From the NCBI GenBank assembly GCA_949710005.1, contig OX453282.1:24327518-24391517 (forward strand): 64,000 nucleotides of DNA, read 5' to 3'. Shown piece by piece: positions 11,630 to 24,082 of this stretch. Under the pieces are notes generated by a model. It did not search any database. It had not been told where the DNA came from and worked only from the letters and a program-made list of their open reading frames with translations. A program made the position numbers and the translations under genes. The first letter of the stretch is position 1; each line of letters starts with the position of its first letter. The stretch is from Ricordea florida. Its lineage: Eukaryota; Cnidaria; Anthozoa; Corallimorpharia; Ricordeidae.

Positions 11630-12870
11630 CAGACTGAAAAGATAGAACCACACTGTATAGGAAAACAAACAGTTCCACAGTACAGTACTGTTCAGTAGCT
11701 TTCTAAAGAATGGTCACAAACAGTAGCACATAGACTAGTTTGAGAAATTGAGTTAGCATAGAACTGCTATTGGGAATTCACGCTCCTAGATCCCCGGGTG
11801 TGGTCATCCGAATTCTCCTGAAGAGTTCAGCCAATGAGAAAGCCAGAAAACCACGTCTCCTTAATTAATTTGGACGCGCTATTCGTTTCGGATTTAAAAA
11901 AAAATACGCTGAGCAGAAATGATGGATTGTTACAATTTTGTCCAAAAGGTGCTGGCTCTAGATAAAAACCCGTCCTCTACTGGAACTGGAAAAATTTCTC
12001 AGATGCAAGTTTAATTTATTTAAACTTTGGCGTATCATCAAATTCTCCAGATGAAAATTAGACAAATGTAACAAGGTCTTGGGAGAATTCAGACGAAAAT
12101 CTCGGTGCTTCAAGTAGTAAGGTGTGCCACGTGAAGCGTAGTTTATGAAAGCTGTTATCAAATGTGAGTCGTACAATGTTGGTGCACGGTTAGATTTTAT
12201 CCACAGACGAAAATATCACGACCACACTGTATTGTCTAATTATCGCCTTATACACATGCATAAAATGAACATACAGCACCACTGTACAGTAATGTTCAGA
12301 AGCTTTTCATAGAATGGTCACACTGCATAGTTTGATCCACAGATAAAAAATTTACAACTACACTGTATAGTAAAACAAACGGTACCACAGTACAGTACTG
12401 TTCAGTAGTTACAAAGAATGGTCACACTGCATAGTTTGATTCACACATAAAAGGTTAGAACCACGCTGTACAGTAAAACAAACAGTACACAGTACAGTAC
12501 TGCTTAGTAGCTTTACAACGAATGGTAACACTGCATGGTTTGATACAAAGATGAAAAAAATAGAACCACACTGTATAGTAAAACAAACAGTACCACAGTA
12601 CAGTATTATTCAGTAGCTTTCTAGAGATTAGTCACTGCATAGTTTCATCCACAGATAAAAAGTTAGAACCACACTGTATAGTAAAACAAAGAGTACCACT
12701 GTACATGCAGTACTTTTCAGTAGCTTTTTAAAGAATGGTCACACTGCATAGTTTCAGTCACAGATAAAAAGTTAGAACCACACTGTAGAGTAAAACAAAC
12801 AGCACCGAATACTGTTCAGTATCTTTCTCAAAATGGTCACACTGCATGATTTTACCTATAAAAGAAAACT
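11630..12870. repeat. Diverged 106-bp satellite (inverse of the 36-kb array)
   Basis: Repeated units contain ACCACACTGTATAGTAAAAC, then CAGTACAGTACTGTTCAGTA, GAATGGTCACACTGCAT and CCACAGATAAAA. This is the reverse complement of the 106-bp unit at 36.3-37.4 kb. Copies here differ by substitutions and small indels, and the region at about 11,760-12,200 is interrupted by unrelated sequence. Confidence 0.85.
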
Positions 12871-13945
12871 TTTAACATCAATGTGCACCTCAACTTGTTA
12901 ACAGTTTTCATTAGTTTATATCCAGTGTCGTAATCTTGTCTTAGTTCGTTGTATTTAGTTTCTTTGCGTGGCACGCCATAGTTACTGTAGTTTACGCTGT
13001 TGTGCTCATTTTCAAGAAATCACCATGGGAACCATGCCGAGCTGCGTTAGGCCAAAAAGGAAATGTAATTTTTAAAAGATTTTTTTTCGCTTCAAAACAC
13101 TTACCAAAAGAGACGAAAATTACTAAGGTCGTCGACTCCAATAAGAATACAGCCACCGGCAAGTTTTCTTTAAATGAAGGTCGAAAGGTGATCAAAAAGC
13201 AACTTCTCATAAAGTTGTCCAGGAAACAGACAATCATGAATTATCCAAAAAGTAGTTTCTTTAAACTAGCAAACAAGAGAATATTTGGCTCTTTTCAGGG
13301 AGAATTACTGTCCAGATCTAGGGAGTGGAAGGATTGGTCAACATAGCTTTTTAAGAGTTCGTTTGTTTTGTGTAAGCGACTAAGGTCGTCTAAAGGTGAT
13401 CGCTGATAAAAAACTTCTCGTAACAGTATCGTTAAATTCTTTTGGAAACAGACAATGAGAATTGAGTAAAATATCGACTCAAAGCAACTGAATTATTAAA
13501 AAACTAGCTCCTCTGAACTTGCAAATAAGGAAATGTTTGGCTGATATTAGGAAGAATTATTACTCAGATCTTGAAGGTGAAGGAGTTTAGCAAAATGTCT
13601 GTTTAAAGCGCTGATTAGTTGCATTTAAGCGGCTTTGATTCGGCCAAGGTTTCCTCTGTGATTTCTTAATTAAGCTCTGATAACTTTATTAGCGATATAC
13701 TTTGAATCCTTCCACGGTGCCAGTTATATAAATAGTTGCACTGCATGTTCTTTTGCTAAAACGCACAACAAAATCAGGCCATGAATATGAACAACCACAA
13801 CTAGCGAATTTACTGTCTGCTACTGAGACTTCTTTTGGCAAAATTGATGGCAGTTTGTTATTACACACATTCACTGTCACAGTTCAAAAAAACGAGCATC
13901 GTGGAAGGATCTTATGACGTCGCTATATAAATAACTACTATTAGT
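12871..13945. other. No gene recognised
   Basis: The frame at 13002-13346 (+) is open for 114 codons but has no recognisable domain and antisense frames overlap it. I do not call it a gene. Confidence 0.35.
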
Positions 13946-13949
13946 AAGA

Positions 13950-14510
13950 TGCAAGCTTTACTTTGTCTGCGCGTGTCAGCCAAGGAAAACCTCAACCTCA
14001 ATTGGCGCTGGATTATGTTTGGATAACATCTTGAAATGAAAATATAACCAAAACTGCGGTTTAAATTGAGGATTAAGCGTGGTTTGCCGACAAAACAAAG
14101 TTTGCGAGCCAAGTTAAATCTTGAGTTACGCTGGAGTGTGGTGGAAAGATCACTTGTCGGGCATGATAAACTCCGGTGTAAATTCAGAATTTGATTTGGC
14201 GGCCACTGACGAAGTGAAGCTTCTCATGGCGTTGTAGAAATGCTGTGAAGTGTTAGCTTCACTTTGTTTTGCGAGACAAGTTAAACCTCAATTTCCGCTG
14301 GAGAACTTGAAGTCAAACAGTACTCCGGTGTAAATTGAGAATTTATCTTGGCGACCAGACAAAGTGGGACTTGTAGACTAAGAAATGTGAAGTGTAAGCT
14401 TCGCTTTGTTTGAGAACCAAGTTAAACCTTAATTCATGTTGGAGTGTTAGCGGCAACAAAAACTCCAGCGTGAATTGAGGATTTCACTTGGCTTGCAGAC
14501 AAAGGAACGT
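13950..14510. repeat. Tandem array of about 120-150-bp hairpin units
   Basis: Four related units, each with an arm like CCAAGTTAAACCTCAATT, a GCTGGAGT motif, its inverse (ACTCC...TGAATTGAGGATTT) and CTTGGC. Units start near 13,970, 14,100, 14,270 and 14,410. Each can fold on itself, so this is a tandem array of foldback units rather than a simple satellite. Confidence 0.7.
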
Positions 14511-17500
14511 TTGACACTTTGTAAATAGGATGCATAAGAATTAAAATAACACAAGTCATGTAAATTAGCTGCTTTATTAAGTAACACATATCAATATTGT
14601 AAACAAGTAGTTAGGAATACATGAGATGCAAATAAAGAAATGAAAAGGAAAATGAGTTGTACTTTAATGAACATCAACCCTTTTAATTTTTTAAAAAAAA
14701 TACGACGCATGCGTATTTGGCACGCCGTATTTTTTTTTTTTCTAAGTCTTTTGGCGGGAAATTGCCAACATTTGAACAGGGGTCTCCCTAGAAAATTAAA
14801 AAAAATTTTTGGCGCCCTGGTATTTTTTTCTAAGTATTTTGGCGGGAAAATTAGGTCAATTTAAACAGGGAGCTGCTGGAAAGACTCGTTATACAAATAG
14901 AAAAAAACGAGACTGCAAGTAGAGAGGGCAAATATTAAACCAGTGCTTGATTGAATATTCGCGCATGCGCACTAACCCAAAAATCGAGACTTGATAATAT
15001 TTCTGAGAAGGCCATTGCCACCTAGAAAGCAATGCTGAGCGCACTGGTTTAACGTTTACAAACTCTGTTCCGATTTAACAATCTTTATTGGCTTCAAAGG
15101 TTTACAGTCTGATTAGGTTTTCCTCTTTTCCCTGGCTTGTCTTTCTGGCTTGTACTGTTATCACAACAACAAGGCCTGAAAAACGAATACAAACAAACAG
15201 CAATTAGACACTGACTGGGCCTTTGGACTACGTCTAAGGCTGCATTCCTTTGTATGATCTAGAAATCTAAATTTGTGATCTGTGATGTAAGATCATGCTG
15301 CATCAAAGGAACCAATAAATCCTTGTTTAGAGTGAATTCATCTGTTGGTTCATTATCTGTGTGATCTCAGCTCACAAATCCAGATATAGATCATACCGAT
15401 AGAATGCACCTAAAACTATGAGTGTTGAGGGTGAGTTTAATCCCAAACACCAAATATCTGAATTTGCCTGGAAAATTTAACTCTGTGTGGCCATTAAAGT
15501 TAAGTTTGCCGATTTCACCGATAAGTTTGGTTTCCTTCATGATTGCAAATCATAAACAGAGCAAAAATATATGGGAATGTTGCAGAACCAAAAGCATGTT
15601 TTAAGTCAATGCCTGTAACTTAAATTCTTTGCAATCAATAAAGCAGATGAAGGTTTTTCATTCAACTCAACTCTATCAACTTTGACATTCATGTAGAGTA
15701 ACAAACTTAAACTTAAACTTAAATGAAAACCCCAAAATAACAATATTTACAAAACTGTTTTCATATATTTCAATCAAATTATTTGCTGTTGTTGGTCTAA
15801 AGGAAAGGAACAGATTGAAACTTAAAAAATCTAGGATCACAATTCAGCCTTGGTCACTGCATAAGGCAAATATCACCAAATAAAATGATTTCTTTTCCTA
15901 TGAAAATCTAATTGATATTTTTCTTTGGGTGTTGCAGATCAACTTTGTGCACAATTTAAGAATTGCATGGTCAAAATATTTGGAAAAAAACTGCTTGAAA
16001 GTAATGAAATCTCTGCAAAATATCGAAATGATTTTCTCAGTATGGCAATTTTACAATGTACTTGCAGTAGTTGAAATAGGGTGTCACCATCAATAATAAA
16101 CTAAACTACTTTGTGGTTCAAGACAAAGCACAAAGAGTGAAATTTCCTAAGTCTTCAATCTTTTGACTCCAATGCTCTGAGTAGTAATTCTCTTTGGCAA
16201 GTGCAATAACACTTTCTTGCAAAATGGTTTTGGTATTTTGGTGTAAATCAGCTTTCTATTCACAAAAATAACAATTTGGCTAAACACTATCCTACAACTG
16301 ACTGTACATGTATGTACTGCATCTCACAGTTGCCAAATAGCTGACCCTGTCACTTCCAAAAATGACCAATATCAAACTTCTCTTTACAAGCTCACAGATG
16401 ACAAGAATTTAGAGGCAAACTCAACTTGAGGATAATGAAGCAGTCAGACTTAATAACTTCAACAAAAACAATACTGCAAAATTCTCCATACTGAAATGTA
16501 GGAAATGCATTGTAGGAGAACTACTACTCATATGAAGGAAGGTTCTGGGGAAATCTAAAGTACCAAAAAGTGAAGTGACAATGATCTTACCTTTGATCCT
16601 AGGTCAGCACAGGCAGGCAGGCCAAGGTCACTGACATTCTAGGACCTTGACTACAAACATGTCATATTCCTTGCAGATAAAATAAAAACATTCTGAAGGC
16701 ATGTTTCCATCATTTACTGTATAATATATGGTTTAAATAATACTGGTCCCACTGTAAACTTTTCAGTATTATGAAATCCAGTTAATGTAACCAGAAGCTA
16801 AAAAAGTTGTTTTCAACCCAGTTAAATATTGAAATTTCAAGCAAGAAATCTTTTCTCTGTATTTTTGTAGGAGCATCGTTTCTACAATTGTTGCTTTTTA
16901 CAAGAGAGAATTTCAAGTTTTAAATAAAAAATTCCTGGCATGATAGCAAATAGGGGTAAGTAGCAAAATAGTACCCAAAACTTGTTTATGCTGTTGAAAA
17001 AATTGATCTTGATAATCACAGAGTCGACCAATCACTTTCCATCGATTTTCGAATCAATAAATTACAACTGATTGCACTTGATTACTATTCATAATTTTCA
17101 TAGACTATCAAAAATATAAATTAGTTAGGTCCTGATATTATGTATGTACCTGAAAATATAATAATAGAATGAGAAAAAGAAACTAGAAATTCTATTACCT
17201 TAAAGGAAAATTGACAAATCACATAAGCATAATCATGAACACAAGCAAAGGAATTACCAGGAGGAGCCAGCCTTAACCTGACTACTGGGATTGTACGACA
17301 TGAAAACAAGGAAAAGGCCAGAGAGTAATATGCAAATTAACATGGACATATTGAATGTTTGAATTTACCGCCAAACGAAAAATTGTTTCAGCATTACTAG
17401 TGAACGATTCTGCTTGTAAAACTAAGCAACAGAAGTTACGAAAAGATAAAGGGAGAATACATTTTGACAAAAGGCCTGCCAAACAAAGACTTTTCACCAA

Positions 17501-18218
17501 AGTTACGTACCTTCGACGGTTTCTGCAAACATTACACATGATGGACCCTTTGTTGGATATATAGGTTCAAACAACTTTTTCCTCTTGAAAAAACATACCT
17601 AAATAGTAAAAAGTAACATGGTTAAGATGTCTGCAAAGAATAATAAAGAGGAAAGACATATAAGGGAATAAATGAACAACAAATGTAGCAATTTGGTAAA
17701 ACACACCTTCTCCGCCATGGCTTCTTCGCCGACTAAACCGAGGTGCACGGTGGGAGGTGTGCCAAATTACTTACAGGGGTAGGGTAGGAAGTAACGTATT
17801 TTCCATAAAGAAATAAAGAAAGAGTTTGCCCAATGAGCACGATGAATGACTAGTATTTGACTTTATCTTAGGTCGCGTTAAACATGTCTCGGTAATGCGG
17901 TAAAAAGCTGTCCTTTCTTTCTTCTTTATTACTTCCCAACCCATTGATGGGCTCCTGCCCGAACTGATTCCATAAAGAACCATGCACTTTCTATACTTGA
18001 ACAAAAAAACTTTCAAGAATGATATCAAAATTTAACGCAAATGTATTTTGTACAACAAGTGCAAGAAATAATAAAAGCTTGTCATACTTGTCGTGATTCG
18101 ACCCACAAATAGGGGACCAAGGGCAACACTGTGCATGTGCCTCTGTAACAAGTCAGTTATCTTACTTACCCAGCAGCCCAGTACACGGAGCGTGCAACTG
18201 CAGTAGGTTCATGTAACG
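14511..18218. other. Long AT-rich stretch without recognisable genes
   Basis: No coding motif, RNA gene or dispersed element was identified over 3.7 kb. A possible start of a minus-strand host gene, ATG plus three codons before a GTGTGT donor, lies at about 17,700-17,720, but no matching downstream exon could be shown. The region may be introns or intergenic DNA. Confidence 0.4.
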
Positions 18219-18506
18219 GCGTTTTCACAAGTAAGGTTATTTTTAGAGCGGCCTCTCCCGAGAAAAAAAGTGGTTCCGCTGTCGCAGTTATCTCATCGGA
18301 GCTACTACTCTCTGTGTAAATACCTTGACTATCGTCAGAAATGCTGTCCGAACACTCCGATGAAGACTCGAGTATGTCGACTATGTTCGTTGTCGCTCAC
18401 AGGCGGTTATCATGCTACATATCAATCATGCACTAGCTTGTGATTGGCTCTGCCACACCAATTCGCGGGAGAGACGATCTAAAAATAACCTTACTAGTGA
18501 AAACGC
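18219..18506. mobile_element. 288-bp MITE with 29-bp TIRs
   Basis: The arm at 18219-18247 (GCGTTTTCACAAGTAAGGTT and on through ATTTTTAGA) is the near-exact inverse of 18478-18506. The single difference in the core is ACAAGT versus ACTAGT. The inside is non-coding. A target duplication is not obvious. Confidence 0.85.
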
Positions 18507-18724
18507 TGTTTCACAGACCCAGTATGGGAGTGACACGCTCCGGGTAATGGGCTCCTGACTAAGTTAGTTATCTCACTTATCATATATAATATGTCATATA
18601 AGAAGGATGCTGAAGTTTCGAGACAAACTCCACCTATAGTTGATTGATGGATTGGTGGGCGGGACACCTTTCTCATATTACATGGTGAGATACTGAACTG
18701 ACACACCCACAAGTCTTACACACC

Positions 18725-18890
18725 ATGACCCCAACCATTAATTCATAATTTCAGAATTCATCATTTCAAATTTCTTATTCCCAAAATTCATGATTTTGAA
18801 ATTCACATTCCCAAAGTTCATAATTTTAAATTTCATACTTCCAAAATTCATAATTTCAAAATTCATATTTCCAAAATCAATAATTTGTAC
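18725..18890. repeat. Minisatellite of about 30 bp
   Basis: Imperfect repeats alternate TTCCCAAAATTCAT with AATTTCAAAATTCA, about five units. Confidence 0.8.
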
Positions 18891-19301
18891 AGTTTTGACG
18901 ATACGTTTTTCCCTCGAGACTGTGAATTCTTGACCGAAGGGGCGCTTGGACTGAACGGGGGAATCTGACTCTGGAGAGCACTAGTTTGCCTGCGTGAACA
19001 GAAACTCGTCAATGGTCTTCACAACCCACGTCAAGTAAGAGACATAATTTGGTTCCGTGAACAGTAGTTCATTCTGCATTCGTTAGTATCGACGATTTAA
19101 TCGAAAAACGTTTGCAATGTAGCTTGCTTATATGAGAAACTTAGGTACAAAGTACAAGTTATGTTGCCAGCTGAGTAATTACATTCACGTGTGGAACCAA
19201 AGATGCTCAGATTACTGATTCCTATCAAAGTTCGTGATTACTACTAACGTGATTTTATTGTCACACTAAGTGGTTGACAACAAGGAGAACCTCCCCTTGA
19301 A

Positions 19302-19735
19302 GTGCTTTGCAAGTGTATACGCGGTGGCTTCAAACAGGGAAGTTCGAGTGACATGAACAATTTCCGTCCCATTTCTGTTATCTCTGTGGTGGCCAAGGTA
19401 TTCGAAAGAACAACGTACGATCAAGTATACAGGTACCTATCAGAACATAACATTATTTCAAAAAGTCAATCCGGATTTCGCTCTATCCATTCTACGGTCG
19501 CTGCTCTACTAGAGGCGACCAATAGCTGGGCTTTTGACATTGATCGTGGAAACGTGAATGGAGTAGTATTTCTAGATTTCAAAAAGGCCTTTGATACAGC
19601 AGACCACACGATATTACTGTCTAAATTAAAAATATCTCTGTTCTGTGGAATAGTCTTCCTGAAACTTTAAGGCAACCAGAATCCCAACGTAATTTCAAGT
19701 CACTTTTGCACAGTTATTACAATATCAAGTAAGGC
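19302..19735 (+). pseudogene. Internally deleted LINE: RT segment joined to ORF2 3' end
   Basis: The open frame at 19302-19670 contains RT motifs NNFRPISV, SGFRSIHST and VVFLDFKKAFDTADH, then breaks after about residue 110. The sequence after it, in another frame (19640-19735), reads LWNSLPETLRQPESQRNFKS, which is typical of the extreme C-terminus of such LINE proteins. The palm FADD region is missing, so an internal deletion joined early RT to the ORF end. A TA-rich microsatellite at 19778 may be the element tail. Confidence 0.75.
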
Positions 19736-19777
19736 ACGGCATTCATGGAAAACAGGCTTTATTTTTTCTTTTCATAT

Positions 19778-19781
19778 ATAT

Positions 19782-19815
<34 letters not shown>

Positions 19816-19850
19816 TCATATTCATATTCATATACATATACTATACATAC
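19778..19850. repeat. CATA/TATA microsatellite
   Basis: Runs of TA, ACATAT and TTCATA directly after the LINE 3' end; possibly its tail. Confidence 0.9.
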
Positions 19851-21840
19851 TTAATTGAATAATTTTAATATTGTATTTTAGCAAACCCAGTATGTATTAA
19901 GAGCGACGGTCAGGAAAAATCAAGCAAAATCTGAATTTTCTGGCGAAACTTGGCGAAGTCAATTTCTTTCACCTTTATGGTGTGGCTTATATTGACCTGA
20001 AGCACTTGCGTTTTCAGAAAATCAAGAAAACCAAAAAAATAAAAAAAAATCAAGAAAACCGATCGAAGCCTTGTGAACTAAAAAATAACTGAATTTAACC
20101 AGGAAAATCATCACTTTTCAACGTCTCCGCGTTTGTTTTACAAGAAGCGTAGTAAATCAGGAATTCGTGATATCGAAAAACAATCTTTCTCTGATGTGCT
20201 ATTCGTTAAATTTGTGGCTCTGGTGATATCTGGCAAATTTAAGGGTTCTAAAACAAGCGGCATGTTTTTACAGCTATCGAACTCTGCAATATAGTGGCAA
20301 CGGTCAAGCACACATTTCAGTATGCGGTATAACTTGAAATATTCTGAAACTCAGGTTTTCAGTAGCAAAAGTCTTGATGTACCTTAATATCGGGCTGGGT
20401 TCTTCGTTGTTTAAGTTGGGGAATTTCGATCATGACGTTGGTTGGCGGAGTTAAATTAAACGGCAAGGAGAACCAACGGATAGCGACAGACAAAACGAGA
20501 ATAACAGCTTCAAGGCCTTTGATCATGCTTAAATCTTGCTTAATAAGGATTTCTCTTTTCTCCTCACTTCCTTTATCCATTATTGGCGGAAAAAGAAGAA
20601 ATCGAAAATCTCACAATGTTGCGTGACAGCCAATATGCAAATTAGTAAGAGCGATGGCAGTGGGGAAGTAACGGGGTGGTTGTTTCACGGACCAACCAAT
20701 TGGTGTAACCATTGTGGCTTTCTGTACCAGCAGTTTGTCCAGGATAACGTACTCTTTGCTCTTTTTTGTAACTGTTTGCTGGAATGACTAACATACACAA
20801 TTCTTTATTGAACTGTTTTTTTCTTTCTCCGTAGCGACTGCAGCAGCGAAAAATAATAATTATAACAATAACTAGGAGTAACCAAAGGTTAGGAATTGCG
20901 GGCTGGACGATTGCAAAATGAGGCGCGACACAGAATTTTGACCCCACAGAAGTGTAGGACTTGCATTACACACTTGTTGTTAAAATTGTTGTTACCAAGC
21001 TGAGGAACTGGGCCTAAGAATTTATGTTGAAAATCTGGAAGGGATCACATTTTTCATACGAGTGAAATATATCTTTAAAGATCGACTTGAAGTAAGAGAA
21101 CACAGTGGACGCATAATGAACACAACATGATTTAATCGATAAAGCAAATATATCCAGTGGTATGACAGAACAACAATGGGTAAGCTAGAAATGTAAACAT
21201 TTTGGCAGCAGGTTTCCCGGTAACGAATATGGATAATCAATAGGCCTTATCACGGTTGCTGTCGTCATTTTTTTCAGTAGGCAAGCGTGGCAAAAAAATA
21301 CAGAGATAGTAGAAACTTTAAGAGTATGATGCTTGGAACTTTTTTACTGCACAGCCTCTGATGCATTGTAGTCTCCGTTTCCATGGAGATATGAAATTTC
21401 GGTGTGGGCTTCTGCAAAGGCTACTTGCTTTGTAAGCTGTGCCATGTGACAATAGTTAATTTGTTCGGAAAATGAAACAGCAGCGCCAGGGTAAATTAAA
21501 CGTATAACATTTAGACTTTGAGTAACTCACCTTTAGTATGTCAAAGGGTCGTAATCTAGAATCTGATGAGCCGTTGGAGTTCTCAGTTCGAGGAGTTTTA
21601 GCTCAATGCGAACGACGCGAACTCGTCTCTCCTTCCAAATCACAGTACAATCCCGGCATGTGCACCGCTGTGATAATGTTTTGACAGCCATCACTTATTA
21701 AACACATTGCCGTCTGCACGTGTTGACTTTTCAAAGATCACCTACACCCAGGAAACTCTGGGTAATTTTGGAAGGAGAATTCTCGCCATAAATTCTGGAC
21801 AGGTTCCAAGATTAGGGTTGCGGGCTCTGCTTGAGCCCGC
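19851..21840. other. No gene recognised
   Basis: The minus-strand frame at 20385-20580 (start MDKGSEEKREI, one hydrophobic stretch, then a possible GTACAT donor) could be a first exon, but no partner exon is visible. Frames at 20642-20947 and 21022-21240 have no motifs. I leave all uncalled. Confidence 0.35.
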
Positions 21841-21881
<41 letters not shown>

Positions 21882-21893
21882 TGATGATGATGA
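21841..21893. repeat. (TAA)n(TGA)n microsatellite
   Basis: About 13 ATA-type triplets followed by five ATG-type triplets. Confidence 0.95.
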
Positions 21894-22890
21894 TAAACAA
21901 TGAATACACTTCTGGTGTAAGTAATTACTTAAAAATTAAAAATTAATCATCACATTCCTCGCAATTCTTTTATTTTATTACGTAAGTTGACTAGTTAAAT
22001 TTTCATTTTAGAAGCGCATTCAACATTTTTCGCCAGTCATTTATTTCATTACGTAACTTTTTTTAGCCTTTTCATTGTTTCACTTAAACTATAAGCTGCT
22101 TATAACGCAACCGAGCAATTTCTCGCGTACTTACTTGATCTTCCTTTTGACACCAAGGGAACTTCTCTATTCTAAACAAAAAGATGGAGGTTAACTTGTG
22201 TACACTGGCAGTTTACCTTACCAAAATGTTTGACTATTAGTCCTCCCCAATTTGCTTTAGATTTGAACTTCATGTCTAATCTCGCCTTGTCTTTGTTCAC
22301 CGCGCGCAGCAAGTGAGATTTCCACGCACGTACATCACGTTTTGCCCTTCCAGTCGTGAAGGCCAGTTCATCGTGTATTTCAACACTTAACAAAGATCTT
22401 CAGGATTAAACTTCGTCTTCTGTATTGCTTGTTCTATCTCCTCTATTGTTTCCATAAGACCATTACACTGCCCACACACATCGTTATGATCATGAGTGCA
22501 TGTCGCCTGGTAATCAGGATCTTGAGTGTCACTGAGGGCGAAAATGCTGCAGTGATCTGGAATGCGTGAACTCTCAGATACGTGAACTTAAGCGATAAAA
22601 ATGTACATGGTGATTGCAAAACCTAAAGATCTATATGATTTTAGGATTAGAATGATTGTCCTAAATATTTCTGAATTCCGTTTTACAGCCCACATTTTAT
22701 TTCTTCCTCCCTGTTTCCTGACTTAAAGCCGACACCCGCGCGCCCCACCCCCCCCCCCCACCCCTCCTCTTCTCGGGATCTAAATACTGGGAGAAGAAGA
22801 GATAATTAACGTTGAATACCATTTTAACTCTAGAAGAGGGAATCCTATGCAGTATGATTCTCTCAGTATCTTCCCTTCCAGCTTAACTAA

Positions 22891-23137
22891 GGGACGGACC
22901 ATTAGAAAAGTGATGGGGGGGGGGGGGTGGGGAATTTTCAGCTTGCACGAATTTTTTTTTCGCTCACTGCTTGTGCAGGAATTTTTTTTTTCCGATGAAC
23001 CCCTCTGCACGAATTTTTTTTACTACGTGTGAAAAAGTCAGAATTGGACCTTCCTTCTGCATGAATTTTTTTTTTTACCTTCTTCCTGGCATGAATTTTT
23101 TTTCTTGGCATTTTCCCTTGCATGAATTTTTTTTTGG
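22891..23137. mobile_element. MITE copy 2, right end missing
   Basis: Same family as 1220-1512, beginning GGGACGGACCATTAG with poly-G. It shares the internal GCACGAA/poly-T units but stops near 23,137 without the right inverted repeat. The left flank is TAA. It lies in an intron of the decayed minus-strand gene. Confidence 0.85.
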
Positions 23138-23789
23138 TTTTAAAAATATCCTAATACCACAGACAGACAGATTGCTTGGCTGATCAGCCACTGATCTGCT
23201 ATGACAGGACTTACCCACTCCACAACAAAAAATCTACTGATAATACTCCATTTATGACCTTTTATTAATCAGTTGTTTATTCACAGTATCTGAAATACTG
23301 ACATCGTTTTCATATATATATAATGACCATCTGTTACCAGTAATACGTGCAGTGTATATGTGCGCGTGTAGCACTTCTTCTTATACCTTACGACCAAGCA
23401 TTTGCATTTAACGATCTTACAAATTGCATTACAGAAAAAAAATATTTAATTTTAACGTTTTCTCATCGTACCTTGTAATCAGTCTTCAGGTACCGCTTTG
23501 CCTCCTTCAATGTTTCCTTTTGCCGTTTGGCCCATGTATGAGCCATTCCCATTTCTCGCAGCCTGTGGGCAACCTCTTCAACTGTTCAAGATCGTCAAAT
23601 GCCTGCGCACCGGCAGAGCTTATGTAATCTAGCCCCTGCAGTGACTTTCTAGTCGAAGCTGAACATACATGTAGAATTCGTAAAAGGGTACTGCGACTCA
23701 TGGGGGTAAAATTCTGCTCCGCGGAATATTCCTGGTACTGCTCAGGAATCATGTTGCGCACCACAGTGGGAACTTGAATGACCTCATTA

Positions 23790-24082
23790 GGGACGGACCA
23801 TTAGAAAAGTGATGGTGGGGGGGGGGGGGGTGGGGAATTTTCTTCTTGCACGAATTTTTTTTTCGCTCACTGCTTGTGCAGTAATTTTTTTTTCAGGTGA
23901 ACCCCTCTGGACGAATTTTTCTTAATACGTGTGAAAAGGTCACAATTGGAGTTCCTTCTGCATGAATTTTTTTTTACCTTCTTCTTTGCATGAATTGTTT
24001 TGGCTCCGAATGGGGCATCTTGCGTGAATTTTTTTTTGTTTCCCCCCCCCCCCCCGCCATCACTTTTCTAATGGTCCGTCCC
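23790..24082. mobile_element. MITE copy 3, inserted in an exon, TTA duplication
   Basis: Full-length copy with both inverted ends, flanked by TTA on each side (23787-23789 and 24083-24085). Removing it together with one TTA restores a continuous reading frame in the surrounding exon, which establishes the 3-bp duplication and fits the TWA preference of PIF/Harbinger transposases. Confidence 0.9.

Noticed and set aside
21556..21600. CTGATGAG followed by a possible stem, considered as a hammerhead
   Set aside because: No GAAA core and no closing stem III or cleavage triplet could be placed.
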